Below the pieces are notes generated by a model. That model made no database searches. It worked only from the letters and a program-made list of their open reading frames with translations, and was not told the origin of the DNA. Source: Streblospio benedicti (lineage: Eukaryota > Annelida > Polychaeta > Spionida > Spionidae). Taken from it: a stretch of 64,000 nucleotides of DNA. The position numbers were made by a program, and so were the translations under genes. Below, in pieces: positions 1-11,078 of this stretch (within the stretch, counting starts at the first letter, position 1; every line of letters starts with the position of its first letter). The stretch lies in assembly GCA_019095985.1 (NCBI GenBank), contig CM032669.1, positions 44,062,618 through 44,126,617 of the forward strand, in the 5' to 3' direction.

Positions 1-57
1 AACTTACATACATTGAAACTGGAGTAGATGATTTTGTTACATGTTGTAGATTCTATA

Positions 58-1158
58 TTAACCCATTCGTATCGGGATGTCCCTTGAGGGACATTTTTAC
101 GTCCGATTTTTTGCTGAAACGTCCCTGGCTTTATGACCGTTTTTCACATGTAAACAGGGGGTCATGCTCCCTGGATTTAGACTAGTGTCAACAAAAACGC
201 CATACTTTGACATTTCAATGTAAATTTTATGGAAGTAAAGCAAGGTTTTCATAATATTCATGCATCATTTGTAAGAATATATATCTGCGCAAGAAACACA
301 TGATTTACACTGCGCAGTTCAAGCTCAAAATACTCTAATTTGCGCGAGATTAACCCCCCCGCAAGTTTCATACCGTCTTGAAGGGGAAACACTCTTCTTT
401 TAATTCAGAATGAGGCGATTAAGCTTTTTAGTGACGTCATTAGGAAATATCCATTTAAATATTCATGATAATATTAGTATGTAGCCTCGACATAACTTGC
501 GTTAGCGGCAAAAAAATCCGTACAGCATCTTTTGTAAAGGCTACTCTTAATCGCACCTGCACTACGGTTGATGTTTTTGATGTAAGACGGAATGTGATAA
601 CGGCTAATGCCCGCTGTTTGAGCTGCTACTCTTGATCGCATCGCGCTATAATCGGTGTTGAAATATTACGGCGTGTGATAAAGGCTCATTTGCATTACAA
701 ATGGCCGTGTGGTTAAATCGGTTCAGAGTGAAAATATTTATGAAACGAATGGATTAACATTGTTACAATAATATAACCATCAATAATTCACTTGTCGGAT
801 GAATTATAAACTGATTATGAAGGCATGGACTAAAGGATATTTTTCAAATCACAAGGATTGTTTTATAGTTCGTCTTTCTAAAGTGTATCTCGAACCTGTC
901 ATTTTTAATCGAGGCCGGCAACAGCATCACGTTTGGAAGATATTCTAGACAAATATATCCATATTCCTATTACTGGGTCGTAAAAATAAGAAGCTCTATG
1001 CGATTCAGAATACACGTGTACAATGTATGTATAAAAATAAGCATATATGGAGGCCCCAGAGAAGTTATTGTCTTGGACGTAAAGCTGTCGAATGGCACTG
1101 TTCGCTAATGTTTATATTACGTGTTGACGTTTTGCGTATGCCGATATGAAAGGGTTAA
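58..1158. mobile_element. piggyBac-like non-autonomous element, TTAA-flanked
   Basis: TTAA at 58-61 is followed by CCCATTCGTATCGGG. At the far end TTAA (1155-1158) is preceded, on the other strand, by CCCTTTCATATCGGC. These imperfect inverted ends beginning CCC and flanked by TTAA are the hallmark of piggyBac insertions. No coding capacity is visible inside. A third related end (TTAA plus TCCATTCGT on the minus strand) lies at 745-757, so a shorter derivative or nested copy is possible. The family call is inferred from ends and target site only. Confidence 0.5.
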
Positions 1159-1813
1159 TACAGATCGATGCAGTGATAAAAGTTGGCACTGGCCCGTCGG
1201 CACGAAGCTAGTACAACCTTAGAAGGGCCAGTAATGTTTCTCAGATGATGGCCCGGCTAGCAAACATAAAATTTGGCAGAATTTTGCAGAACCCCGACTC
1301 CTATACCAAAGAGCTTGATCTTGTCTACCTTCACTATGCCAATAGGTTATGGTGACAGTTGACAGTTATATAAATCTTTTAAATAAATTCAATAAGTTTC
1401 TGGAGGGGGGAGGGGGATGATTTCAGACCCCCTGGCGATGCAGTCCATCTTCGCCACTCGCAGGGCCAGTTTGGGCTACTCTTCAATTTTTGTCACTGTC
1501 GATGGTTCTATTTTTAGCAACTCTACTCTTAGCATATTACAATGGCAACACAAATTTTTACTTCGAAAAAACAATGACAATGAATGACAGATCAGGGAAG
1601 GAAAATATGTGCTTATTTGTCAAATATGTATTTTTTTCATGGTTTTGCAGCTTTTTCAGTCTTTCCCTGGCCTACCTGACTTGAACATTTTTGACACATA
1701 ACATTTCAACCATTCCAATTTCCAAGTTATTTTTACAAGTCAGCAACAAGGATTTTTTTTATAAAAAGTCATACAAATCAACATACAAAGCAATTTTTTT
1801 CTCTCCAACTTAC

Positions 1814-2127
1814 TTGAACCACATTCGGTGGTAGATTCACTTTGGCGGGCTTTACCCTCTCCATGATGTCAGGGCCAAGACCGAGTTGGCCCGTATCACC
1901 TTGGCCCAGACTCAGGACTTGCCCCGGTGTTGTCCTGTGTGAAATGTGGGTGACAGTACTGCTGATTTTCCTTTTCTTCTTCGTGGGGGTGTCAGTACTG
2001 CTGACTCTCCTTTTTGTCTTCGTGTAGGTGACAGTACTGGTGACTTTGCTTTTGATGGTTTTCTTCTTGATGTGGGTGACAGCACTGCTGACTTTCCTCT
2101 TGCTTTTCATCTTCCTGGTGGCTACTG
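1814..2127 (-). CDS. RCC1: RCC1 exon 2: repeated basic tail plus start of first propeller blade
   Basis: Phase-1 acceptor and phase-0 donor. The DNA at about 1953-2120 is a degenerate tandem array of roughly 45-bp units encoding VSSTVTHIKKK-like repeats. The exon then runs into the conserved blade-1 sequence ending in NVVQ. Confidence 0.8.
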
Positions 2128-5100
2128 CTGTTGATAGATACAAATTAGATACAAATTAGTATTGTATCGTATAGTTTATTTAGCAATTTAAGCCCAGGGT
2201 GTTACCACTCATTAGTACATTACAAATAAACATTTTAAGACTTTGAAGGGACATTTCAGGGACATTTCAGGGACAAATGTTTTCAGTACCACGGACATTT
2301 CAGATGCGCACTGGGCATAACAGTAACTGATAAAAACAATCTATTTACAAGAACACAATTCATATTATATAATATACAACACAATACTGATTTGTTCACA
2401 ACTTTTTCACAATAAAGATATAACAATAATATTAATAATTCATCTACCACTGTTTGTTCGCAAGTCTGTTTTAATACGGCCAGAGGCCGTCTTTGGCCTT
2501 GTTAAGCTTAGTGCATGTATACTGAACTGTAGTCCCACAACTTGAAAAATTAGAATGGCCCCGATTTTTTTCAAAATACTTTTGTTACCAAATTTTTTAA
2601 CACCCGAACAGATATATGAAACACAGAATTAAGAGGGGGAAAGCGAACAATTTGCTTCAAATATGAAAAGAAAATTCAAATAAAGATTTTAGGTGACATA
2701 AAACACAAATTTTTACATTTCTAGTCGTACCCTAATACTTTTTTAGTAACCAGGGTAAAAGTACTTGTCAATCAAAATCCTAGCCTTTATCAACATGTTT
2801 ACGATCGCCATGACAGGTCACAGCACAGAAAGATGTGACCAAGACTACAAAAAATAGTATTTTATTTTTACTTCGAATTATGAATTGAATTGAATTATTG
2901 CCAAAGTTAGTGGTTTTGCACTTGAGTTCCAGAATAATTTTCTGACTCTAGCAAACAAATTATCATTTGAAGCAATGTAAAAGTATAGTATGTGTTTCAA
3001 ACTTTACAAGAAAAAGGATTTGGGTAATTTTAAGCAAGAAACTTTAGTAAAACACTTTTTGAAATGTCACTATGATGCACATAATGCCGCTGAAGATGTT
3101 AAGTTATTAAAAAGGTTATTTGTATCTATATTTATTCCAAAACTAACTTCTAATGTGATTACAGGTTATTTCTTTCATTATCATGACGATCTTTGCAGAA
3201 TATTACAGCAAAAAGTATTTAGTAATTTGTGTTGAAATTGTGAAAACAAGAAACAACAGGCAATTTTGTATAAATGACTTTATTTTTATATGAATTGATG
3301 CTATAGCGGATGAGCCCCCAGCCTACATACTTGGTCAATTATTATCTCAACCCGGAGGTCGTTGGTTCGAATCCCACCTATGGACGGAAATTTTGGGAGT
3401 TTTCTAATGTGTTTTTCCCAAATTTGCTTGTGGATACAATTATATTCTTCTCTCTCTCTTCTATGGCAATCAAGGTCCTACCCACTATATTGACATAGCT
3501 TGAAGACACATCTTCCATTTGACTATATCAAGTGGCCCAGACGGGACTCAAATTCACGACCCCAAGGTTGTGAGACCAGAATGATACCATCATCCCAAGC
3601 AGGGGGCTGTTAAAAGGCTACTCGGACGAACCGATGTCTCGGTAGCCCCAGCCTACATACTTGGTCAATTATCATCTCAACCCGGATGTCGTGGGTTCCA
3701 ATCCCACCTATGGACGGAAATTTTGAGAGTTCCAATTTCTTCGCATTTTACTGCTAGTAGAGTTTTCTAATGTGTTTTTCCCAAGTATGCTTGTGGATAC
3801 AATTATATTCTTCTCTCTTCTATGGCAAGCAAGCTCCTACCCACTATATTGACATAGCTTGAAGACACATCTTCCATTTGACTATATCAAGTGGTCCAGA
3901 TGGGACTCAAACTCACGACCCCAAGGTCTTGAGACCAGAATGATACCATCATCCCAAGCAGGGGGCTGTTAAAAGGCTACTCGGACGAACCGATGTCTCT
4001 GTAGCCCCCAGCCTACTGGCCGTTCACATATATTTCGGTATACAAGAAATATTGTGTTTTTGCTTTTCATGTCCATCAACCAGCGCCCGTTGCTATTCCT
4101 GCTAAAACTATATTTCACAACCTAATATGTCCCTACAAACTAAGTAACAAAAGCTTCCTTACAACTGTAGGCAAGGAGAAAATATTCCTGAATCGACAAT
4201 ATTTCACCAAACGTCATGGCGTCTTTTGTTTACGTTTTGCACAGCACGCGTGATTCTAGTCTAGCTAGGGAGCGCTGCATTTCTGATATAATTCATACGA
4301 AATTTTAAATTTGATTACCGCCGATTATAGCCAATCATTCCATGCTATATACTTTTATAAACATTAAATAGAATTATTGAAGCTTTAATAAGCAATGAGA
4401 ACAAAATAACATGGTTTAACAGGTGATGAGTTTCTTGACTCAGGACCAAAACAACTTATGCTCCACGAAAAATCTTGCGTTCATAATGTAAATAATGAAA
4501 ATAACGTCAGAAACGTTAAAAAAACTCATTTTTCTGCAGTAAAGTTGACAAGGAAAATTCACGTAATAAAAATAAACATGTAAATAACAAAGGTATCATA
4601 ATAGTCGAAGGTTCGTATTGTATGTCCACATATAGGTTGATAAACATAGATTCTGGATAACTATACATTATTACTGTGGTAGGATTCAGAAATGAGTAAA
4701 CTCTGTTTTTCTTGTATACCGAAAAATATATGAACGATCAATACATACTTGGTCAATTATCATCTCAACCCGGAGGTCGTGGGTTCGAATCCCACCTATG
4801 GACAGAAATGGAGTGTTTTCTCTATTATCAGACATGATAAGCAGGGTAGGGAATCCCTTCAACTTGAAGGAACATTGACCAGTCTAGTTGCAGTCCAGCT
4901 TGCAAGGCCAGACACAAAGCAACAGCCCTGCTTTAAGTTCCAACCCCCAAAGAATGTTGTGAAAAGATCAAAGTCTGTAACATGAATATAAGGAACTAGA
5001 AGCAAAAAATGACTGATATTGTGGTGTTGAAAAATGCCTGTTTTATTCTTAATAACTATGCCTGATGACCCATTGAGTGTTCATTTTAATGCAGGACGCA

Positions 5101-5476
5101 ATATTAGGAGGACCCACCCATTGGCCTTACTACTTCTCAGGATATAGATTGGATGAATATATTGATTGATGAAACCTATATTTTGTTGTCAATTGAAAAC
5201 ACTGAAAATGTTTCTGAAATCCACCAGATTGCACCAAATTGAGGCAAATTTTAAAAAATTTCCTGGGGGGCCATGCCCCCAGACCCCCCTAGTGGACGCT
5301 GCGCCTTCGGCGTCAGCGCTTTTATAGGTTCTAACAAAGTCTCACTCATTTCAAATGTCAAAAGTTGACAGCCCTTTAAGTATTTTATTATTATTTACAT
5401 CACAGTAAAAACTATCATAATTACCTCGTTCCTTGGTTTGGATGTTTTGCACCTTTGGTCTGCGTGTTCTTGCCAT
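1814..5476 (-). CDS. RCC1: RCC1 (regulator of chromosome condensation), 5' part, two exons
   Basis: Chromatin-bound guanine-nucleotide exchange factor for Ran; a seven-bladed propeller in the nucleus. Exon 1 (5425-5476) encodes [17 protein letters not shown] and ends in phase 1 at a GT donor. Exon 2 (1814-2127) starts after a CAACAG acceptor in the matching phase and ends at CAA|GTAAGT. Together they give 122 codons. Residues 84-122 match the start of blade 1 in animal RCC1 ([17 protein letters not shown], then a [11 protein letters not shown] stretch like human ENVMERKKPALV). Residues 1-83 form a Lys/Thr/Ser-rich basic tail with about four 15-residue repeats, which suits the nucleosome-binding, nuclear-import N-terminus of RCC1. 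The remaining blades lie beyond the left edge. Intron 1 is 3.3 kb and full of SINE copies. The family call is firm. The initiator ATG is supported by phase and by the promoter just upstream; an ATG at 2110 is an alternative. Confidence 0.8.
2990..3235 (+). pseudogene. Fragment resembling the C-terminal part of a DEDDh 3'-5' exonuclease domain
   Basis: An 81-codon reading frame containing [20 protein letters not shown]. The pattern of a loop, AHNA, then a Asp-Val three residues on matches the final His/Asp motif of DEDDh exonucleases (HxAxxD). The upstream DxE motifs are not visible in the preceding sequence, so it is partial. It lies in RCC1 intron 1 on the opposite strand and may derive from a mobile element. 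Similarity was judged by eye. Confidence 0.3.
3300..4016. repeat. Two tandem copies plus the start of a third of a tRNA-headed SINE-like repeat (unit about 350 bp)
   Basis: Each unit opens with AGCCTACATACTTGGTCAA and a perfect tRNA T-arm (GTGGG TTCGAAT CCCAC in the best-preserved copy at 4742). It ends with a second tRNA-like head on the minus strand, reading GATGGTATCATTCTGGTCTC and then a TTGAGTTCGATCC-like B box in other copies. Copies run about 3310-3645 and 3646-4005. A third is interrupted at 4016 by a DNA transposon and resumes at 4742. A plus-strand copy of the second head is at 42583. Confidence 0.65.
4017..4741. mobile_element. Non-autonomous TIR DNA transposon, 725 bp, nested in a SINE-like repeat
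   Basis: The inverted ends share TTCGGTATACAAGAAA inside a longer imperfect arm of about 32 bp (left GGCCGTTCACATATA; right, on the minus strand, GATCGTTCATATATT). The insertion splits the repeat motif AGCCTACATACTTGG and duplicates TAC (4014-4016 and 4742-4744). The intact neighbours show the empty site. No protein is encoded. The superfamily is uncertain because the duplication is only 2-3 bp. Confidence 0.7.
4832..4985 (+). CDS. Possible orphan 3' coding exon, unknown protein
   Basis: A strong pyrimidine tract and acceptor (TTTTCTCTATTATCAG) precede an open frame of about 50 codons that includes [19 protein letters not shown] and ends VVKRSKSVT before TGA. No partner exons were found, and it sits antisense inside RCC1 intron 1. 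It may be a retrocopy tail or chance. I do not recognise the product. Confidence 0.2.
5425..5476 (-). CDS. RCC1: RCC1 coding exon 1
   Basis: The ATG is at 5474-5476 and the exon ends in GAACGAG before the GTAATT donor. It has 17 codons plus one base, and exon 2 supplies the other two bases (giving Ala). It is short, basic and begins about 50 bp downstream of a perfect E2F site, consistent with a true first exon. Confidence 0.65.
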
Positions 5477-5640
5477 TTTAAATTTAAATTTTAAATGTGA
5501 AGATTTGAACAGTCAATGGAAGAATTTTGGCGCGAAATATTGTACTACTTTCGCTCAAGAATATTTGTCACGTGACCAGTATGTAACGTCACTAAACATG
5601 ACGTAAGCAATCGCCTTTACTTCCGGTCGGGCTTGTTACA
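5477..5640 (-). promoter_or_regulatory. Putative RCC1 promoter with E2F, E-box, CRE-like and ETS sites
   Basis: Directly upstream of the RCC1 ATG. TTTGGCGCGAAA (5526-5537) is a full E2F site readable from both strands. GTCACGTGAC (5567-5576) is a palindromic E-box. TGACGTAA (5599-5606) is CRE-like. ACTTCCGG (5619-5626) is an ETS core. There is no TATA box. This suits a cell-cycle housekeeping gene; the start site itself is inferred. Confidence 0.5.
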
Positions 5641-6049
5641 CAGCTGTAAGAAAACCGTGCGAGCTCCAAATTAGACTAATAGACAGCATTATGTCGTGCG
5701 CATTTCTTAGGGGGAAATAAATATGTGTGTCATAGCTGTAAAGGGAATTGTGCTAGAATGTTGACTAGTTGACCTTCTACTCATTGACCATGGTTACAAA
5801 CCATTCCTTTGACCAAAATAGATTACTAGAACGAAAACATAGTAAACGTAAAAATGCATGTCCTAAAAATATAAAAAAATGCCAAATTCATATAACATAT
5901 GGACCAGTATTCAATTCCTTGCGAAGAACATGGTATTAATTGCATATGTTGGAGGATTTCACATTCTCCACAATTTTCACCCATAAACAATCATAAAATT
6001 AAAAATTGTCATTAACAGTGTCATATAGACAATGTCATATTCTACAGTG

Positions 6050-6300
6050 TGCGTCTGTGGTCGAGTGGTTAGGGAGTTGGACTCGTGACCAGAAGGTCGT
6101 GGGTTCTATTCTAGGTCGGGTCTGGTGGTAGGTGTTGAGGAAATTCATCCCTAAATTTAGTTGCACACTGCTCCGTGGGTTGAATGGGCTGCTGATGCAA
6201 GTTTATGAGAAATTATCAATTGATGACGTGGTGTAAATTGTAAAGTCGTCAGAGCAAGGTTGGATCAGGACTATAACCCACCACATTCACATTTACATTT
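6050..6300 (+). repeat. tRNA-derived SINE, family 1, copy a
   Basis: The head has an A box like TGGTCGAGTGG and a B box like GTGGGTTCTATTC, separated as in a tRNA of the Leu/Ser type without a long variable arm. A body of about 170 bp follows, and the copy ends in the ACATTTACATTT tail shared with copies at 7618 and 16437. Confidence 0.7.
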
Positions 6301-6480
6301 ATGTTATAGAGGGGAGGGGGGTGGGTGGGTGGCGGACGGATGACACAGGATAGTGGAACATGGAACATGGGGGTAAAAAAATAGTGGAACATATGGAACA
6401 TAGTGGTAAAAAAATAGTAGAATATGGAACATAGAAAGTTATAGAGGAACATGGAACATGGCAATTCCCTTCCTACCAGC
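6300..6480. repeat. GGAACATGGAACA minisatellite element, copy 1
   Basis: Short direct repeats of TGGAACATGGAACATAG, with a G-rich end next to GACACAGG. The same assembly of parts appears in the opposite order at 11330-11480, so this is an interspersed element rather than a local expansion. Confidence 0.5.
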
Positions 6481-6489
6481 AGTTTTTTG

Positions 6490-7440
6490 TATGATGGGGT
6501 TCAAGTGTTAGTGAAGCCTTCGGAGCGTCGAATGGGACAAGGCAGGGTGGAATTCTCTCACCTCATTTATTTAATTTATATGTTGATGGTTTTAGTCAGC
6601 TACTAAATAATGTCAAATGCGGTTGTATTATTAATAAAGTCTCAATTAACCATTAAATATATGCTGATGATACAGTTCTAATTGCCCCATCAGCAAGAGG
6701 TTTACATCAACTCATATCACTATGTGAACAATATGCCAACAAAACCGATATCATGTTTAATGTAAAAAATCAGTATATATGTGCATAAAGCCGAAGGGTA
6801 AGATTATTGTTAATGTCCCCCAAGTATATCTCAATGATAGGAAAATCGATCTTGTCAATAAATATAAATATTTGTGTATGATAATGTGTGATGACAATAA
6901 AGATGACGAAGCATTAGCTAGTCAAATTCGAGGTCTGTACTCTAGGGGTAATGCTCTTATAAAAAAACTTTTTATATTGTACTGAGGAGGTGAAATGTTT
7001 ACTTTTCAAAGCTTTTTGCTGTAGCTTTTATTGTTGTCACTTATGGAGTAAATGTTCAAAGGAATCGCGTAGAAGACTTAAAGTGGCTCATAATCGTGTT
7101 TTTAGAATTTTAATGAAACTGGGAAGGCATACTAGCATGTCACAGTCTTTTATAAAATATAATGTGTTACATTCAGATGTGATAATTAGAAAAGCGATAT
7201 ATGGTTTTATGAAACGCATTACTTTATCTAATAATGACTTAATTTGTACCCTTGTTAATTCTAGTCATTATTTTAATACTTCACTTTTTAGATATTGGGC
7301 ATCCAAATTATCTACAAAAGATATGTGAAGAGAGCCTTGGCTTATTGGCCTAACTTGTAAATAGTGTATATTTTTACTCGTTTTACTATGGTGTATATGT
7401 TACCGAAATAGATACTTTTATCTTATCTTTTTTATCTCAA
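6490..7440 (+). mobile_element. LINE 3' fragment with reverse transcriptase YADD motif
   Basis: Frames read RQGGILSPHLFNLYVDGF, then YADDTVLIAPSARGL (YADD from 6660), then a downstream frame (6990-7328) with KCLLFKAFCCSFYCCHLWS and LKVAHNRVFRILMKL. These are typical of the end of the RT domain and the region after it in non-LTR retrotransposons. It is 5'-truncated, interrupted by several stops and frame changes, and ends in an AT-rich tail with TTTATCTTATC. The clade is not resolved. Confidence 0.75.
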
Positions 7441-7617
7441 TTATTTTCGCACTTTACGGTGTTTTGACTCTATTTTACGCCACTTTTGTTAAATAGGAGA
7501 CTTTTCGAACGCACCATAAGGACCACATTGCATTGCGGTGTCGTTCAATATGATATCCCACACTTCATAATCGTGCCAATCATCCAGCCAATGCTTGGTT
7601 TCTACAACAACTACCTA

Positions 7618-7905
7618 AGGTGCTTCTTTGGCCGAGTGAATAGGCAGTTAGAATCATGACCAGAAGGTCGTGGGTTCACGTGCCAGTCACCTCCGTTTAT
7701 GGGTGCTGAGCAAACTCATACCTAAATAGTTGCACACATTTCTGTGGCACCTACATGTTGATTAGGTACAGGTCAATGGGTTGAAAGAGTGAGTGAGTGA
7801 TTGTGTGCGTTATTAGCATTAGTGTGCCAATGTCATGGTGTAAAATGTAAAGTCGTGAGAGAAAGACTTGGATCACGACTATGAATCACCACATTTACAT
7901 TTACA
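7618..7905 (+). repeat. tRNA-derived SINE, family 1, copy b
   Basis: Head TTGGCCGAGTGAATAGG and B-box region GGTCGTGGGTTCACG. The body contains AAATGTAAAGTCGTGAGAG and the tail is CACCACATTTACATTTAC, as in copies a and c. Confidence 0.7.
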
Positions 7906-8084
7906 AACCTCTAAAAGTTTGCGACACTTACCCTTTCCTCAACATTTTTATACTGCTCTAACTGGCATGTATACACTCCAGTACTGAGTATGAATGCTCA
8001 GTAAATGAGTTGCACCCCTACTCCAGAGTTTCAACCGGCAAATTTCAGAGTATCTGTGTTTATATCCATACTAGCTGTTTACCC

Positions 8085-8935
8085 GGCATTGCTCGGGTTG
8101 AAACAGATGAGATCCGGAACACATTAAATGCTCCTCCCTCCCCATCCTTCCTCCTGTCCCACATCCCTCGAACCAGTTCTCGTCGGTATACAGGTCTGTG
8201 ACAGATTAGATACACCTCCATCACCGTCCTCCCATAGTCATATGTCACAGCCATTTACACACTAAATGTACTAAATATGGCAATGATTGATCCCTCTAAT
8301 ATTCCTCCCCCTGCTACCCATGGTAAACACGTGCGGAGCAGATTAAATGTCCAACTCATCCCTACCCTTCCTTCCACCGCCACCCCCTCTTCTCTCCCCA
8401 ACCCGCTCATCCCCATCCCCATCTAAACAGGTCCATAATTGATCCACACCCTTCCTGCTGCTGCTCTGGTTGAAACGGATGAGATCTGAAACTTATTAAA
8501 TGCTCCTCCCTTCCCATTCTTTCCCCTATCCCACATCCCTCACACCAGCTCCCGCCACTATACAGCCCTGGGAAAGATTAAATACATCTCATCACCTTCC
8601 TCCCACAGTCATATGTGACAGCCATACACACGCTGCATGTATGTGGCAATGCTTCATCCCTCTGATATTCCTTCCTCCAGCTACTCCTACCCCTGGTAAA
8701 CACGTGCAGACCATTAAATGTGCATCTCAATCACCCCCTTTCTGCTGCTGCTCGAGTTGAAATTGATGAGATCTAGAACATATAAAATGCTCCTCCCTGC
8801 CTCACCACCAGCCATGTCGCCCCCCCCGCCATATGGACACACACTCACCCTTTCTGCCAACACCCCTCCTCAAAACAGGTCCGGAGCAGATAAAATGCAC
8901 CTCCATCACCATCACCACCCTCCCCAGTTCTCTGT
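8085..8935. repeat. Degenerate tandem array, three units of about 290-370 bp
   Basis: Units start at about 8091, 8463 and 8749 with GGTTGAAACRGATGAGATC. They share pyrimidine-rich blocks (CTCCTCCCT) and GGTAAACACGTGC near their ends. The open frames through the array are by-products of its C-rich composition and encode nothing recognisable. Confidence 0.6.
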
Positions 8936-9197
8936 TGTATGACTGTACGTGTGACGTGCAGCGTACGTTTGACATATACAAACGTTAAATGTATTACGTA
9001 CCCTTAACAAACATGTCCCTGTAAGCAATCTTTTTTCTTGTTTTTTTTTTATCATGAAAACCAATTTATTTGGTTTGAAATGTGACATTATAACGACCAC
9101 CAAGTTGTTATGATGGTACATACATAATTTGAAGTGTGTACGTCTTGTGGTTAAAAAGCCTTTTGTGACGCAAAAAATCGCCTCTTCCTTTATATAA

Positions 9198-9536
9198 GGG
9201 ACGGTGCAATATTTACCGGGCAGGGGGACCGGTGCATATCGAAAAACTTGTCTGAAAAAAGGTCTTGTCCCATGCTGATGTGATGAATAAAAACCTGAGG
9301 TCCCATGACCTTTATTCATAAAAAAGTCTGCGTCCCCTCCCATGAATATTCGCGTGAATAGTTTGTAGCGATTCGCTCACGTCAAAGTGGGATTTCAGCA
9401 GCTGAAAAAAAGTAGACGTCCCATGCCCAACGAGAATGAAAAATCATCAGGTCCCCCTACTTCGCACCTTGAAAAAAGTACCCTGTCCCCTACCAAATGC
9501 ACCGGTCCCCCTGCCTGGTAAATATTGCACCGTCCC
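9198..9536. mobile_element. MITE with PIF/Harbinger-like ends
   Basis: Inverted arms of about 46 bp begin GGGACGGTGCAATATTTACC and differ at one position over most of their length. The flanks carry TAA on both sides (9195-9197 and 9537-9539). A 3-bp TWA duplication with GG-tipped inverted ends is characteristic of PIF/Harbinger elements. At 339 bp with no coding frame, it is a non-autonomous derivative. Confidence 0.7.
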
Positions 9537-9609
9537 TAAATAGAGTTACAATGGCTTTGCACGAAGGATCTTGGCTGGGTGATGGGATAAAGCTTTGAAG
9601 GTTCAAACC

Positions 9610-10115
9610 CACCCTCAATGTTTTTGGTTTATATATCTTTTTCACAACACTACATTTTTGCCTTCATTGACAGTTTCGCCAACTCCTGTTTGGTACCATA
9701 CTGAAGGAACATCAGAAAGACGTGGAAGCTAACTAGAAGGAAGCATACACCAGATCCATAAAGAAAGAGTCTCAAACGGAAATACACAAGAGTGCTATCA
9801 CAGACCATGTGAACGAGCAGAACCATGAAATAGACTGGGAGGGAGCTAGAGTGATAGACAGGTAGAGCGAATGGAAGACCAGAACCATCAAGGACTTAGT
9901 GCATATCCGAACTTGCAGGCAGGTCATGAACAGAGACGAGGGGGGCCACCAACTCTCGCTTCCATCCTCGGTCAGGATTCGCAGATCATTTTGATGATGC
10001 CAAAAGGAGTTGGCGAAACTGTCTATGAAGGTAAAAATATAGTGTTATGAAAAAGAAATATGAACCAAAAACATTTTATACCATGAAGAACATTCAAGAA
10101 CCACCCTCAATGTGT
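9610..10115 (+). mobile_element. Penelope-like retroelement fragment between inverted arms
   Basis: Between two inverted arms of about 68 bp (9619-9686 and 10006-10073, both containing ACAGTTTCGCCAACTCC) lies a decayed frame reading HKSAITDHVNEQNHEIDWEG and later MNRDEGG. These match the C-terminal end of Penelope-like proteins as I know them. The whole is flanked by a direct repeat around CCACCCTCAATGT (9609 and 10101), a plausible target duplication. It is broken, with a stop in the fragment. Confidence 0.6.
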
Positions 10116-11078
10116 TTTAAATAGAGAAAAACTTATATGTTTGAAATTACAGACAGTTTTATACAATAAAAATTTCAAAATTTCCCTGGGGGAGCGTGTC
10201 CCCAGACCCACATAGCATAACACATTTTTCCCCATTGTTTGCTCTTCTCAACCCTCCCCCTCACAAACAACCTGGATCGGTCCCATAAATGGACATTGGC
10301 AAAATTGTTAACATATTTCAGTCTACATCCCCATTATATGGAAGTGGACAGTGACTTACAAAGATATAATTGTGTCACTTCAAAATTAAGCAGAATCCAT
10401 GTTTTTGTTTCGTTCCATGAGCTCTACTTTGGCTGAAAGCTGAAGTATGCATTGTCCATGCACGTACCATATGATTGCACTGAGAATATATTGAATAAAC
10501 GCTAACGTACTAGGTCTATGTCCTTTGTATAGGTTAAATTTGTTATATGAACGTGGTATGATTAAAGAGAATTATGAAGACCTCAACATTTCAAGTATAA
10601 GGAAATCCAACCATTTTGCCTTCATCTAAAAAGCAAAATCACCATAGGAGGGCCCCCCTACTTATAGCCTACCCCCGCTCGGTCATTATATGCTCCCTCG
10701 CAAATGTGACCCCCTTTACAAAAAGCTTCTTACTCCCTCAGTCAGGGTTGGCATGCAGGTTTCTCCCCTGTGGGGTTTCTCCCCGGTTTTTACTGATACG
10801 TTAGAAATACCTTTCTCCTCAGTGTCTCCGCTGTTCTTAGGGGAGAAACTCAAAGAGGGCCTCGGTTATGATAAAAGAAGTCACTGCAGTGTCATCAATA
10901 AATGAAGCATTGATCATTGCTGAAAATTGAAATTGGTACTGGTTGTATAGAGGTAGAGGCTTCTGGTGATCCCTCTGGTACAAGTACTACTACAACAGAT
11001 TTGAATGCCAAAAAGGTTAGAAAATAGTTCTCTATACTTGCACATAGCCACATGAATGTTAATTTATGCATCTAAGAT

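Noticed and set aside
6050-6130. Candidate tRNA gene (A and B boxes)
   Set aside because: Arms do not fold as a functional tRNA, and the same head with the same body and tail recurs at 7618, 16437 and 58150, so it is a SINE.
8085-8140. Possible hammerhead ribozyme (GATGAG followed by GGAACAC in a tandem array)
   Set aside because: The conserved CTGANGA and GAAA core elements and the closing stems are not present together.
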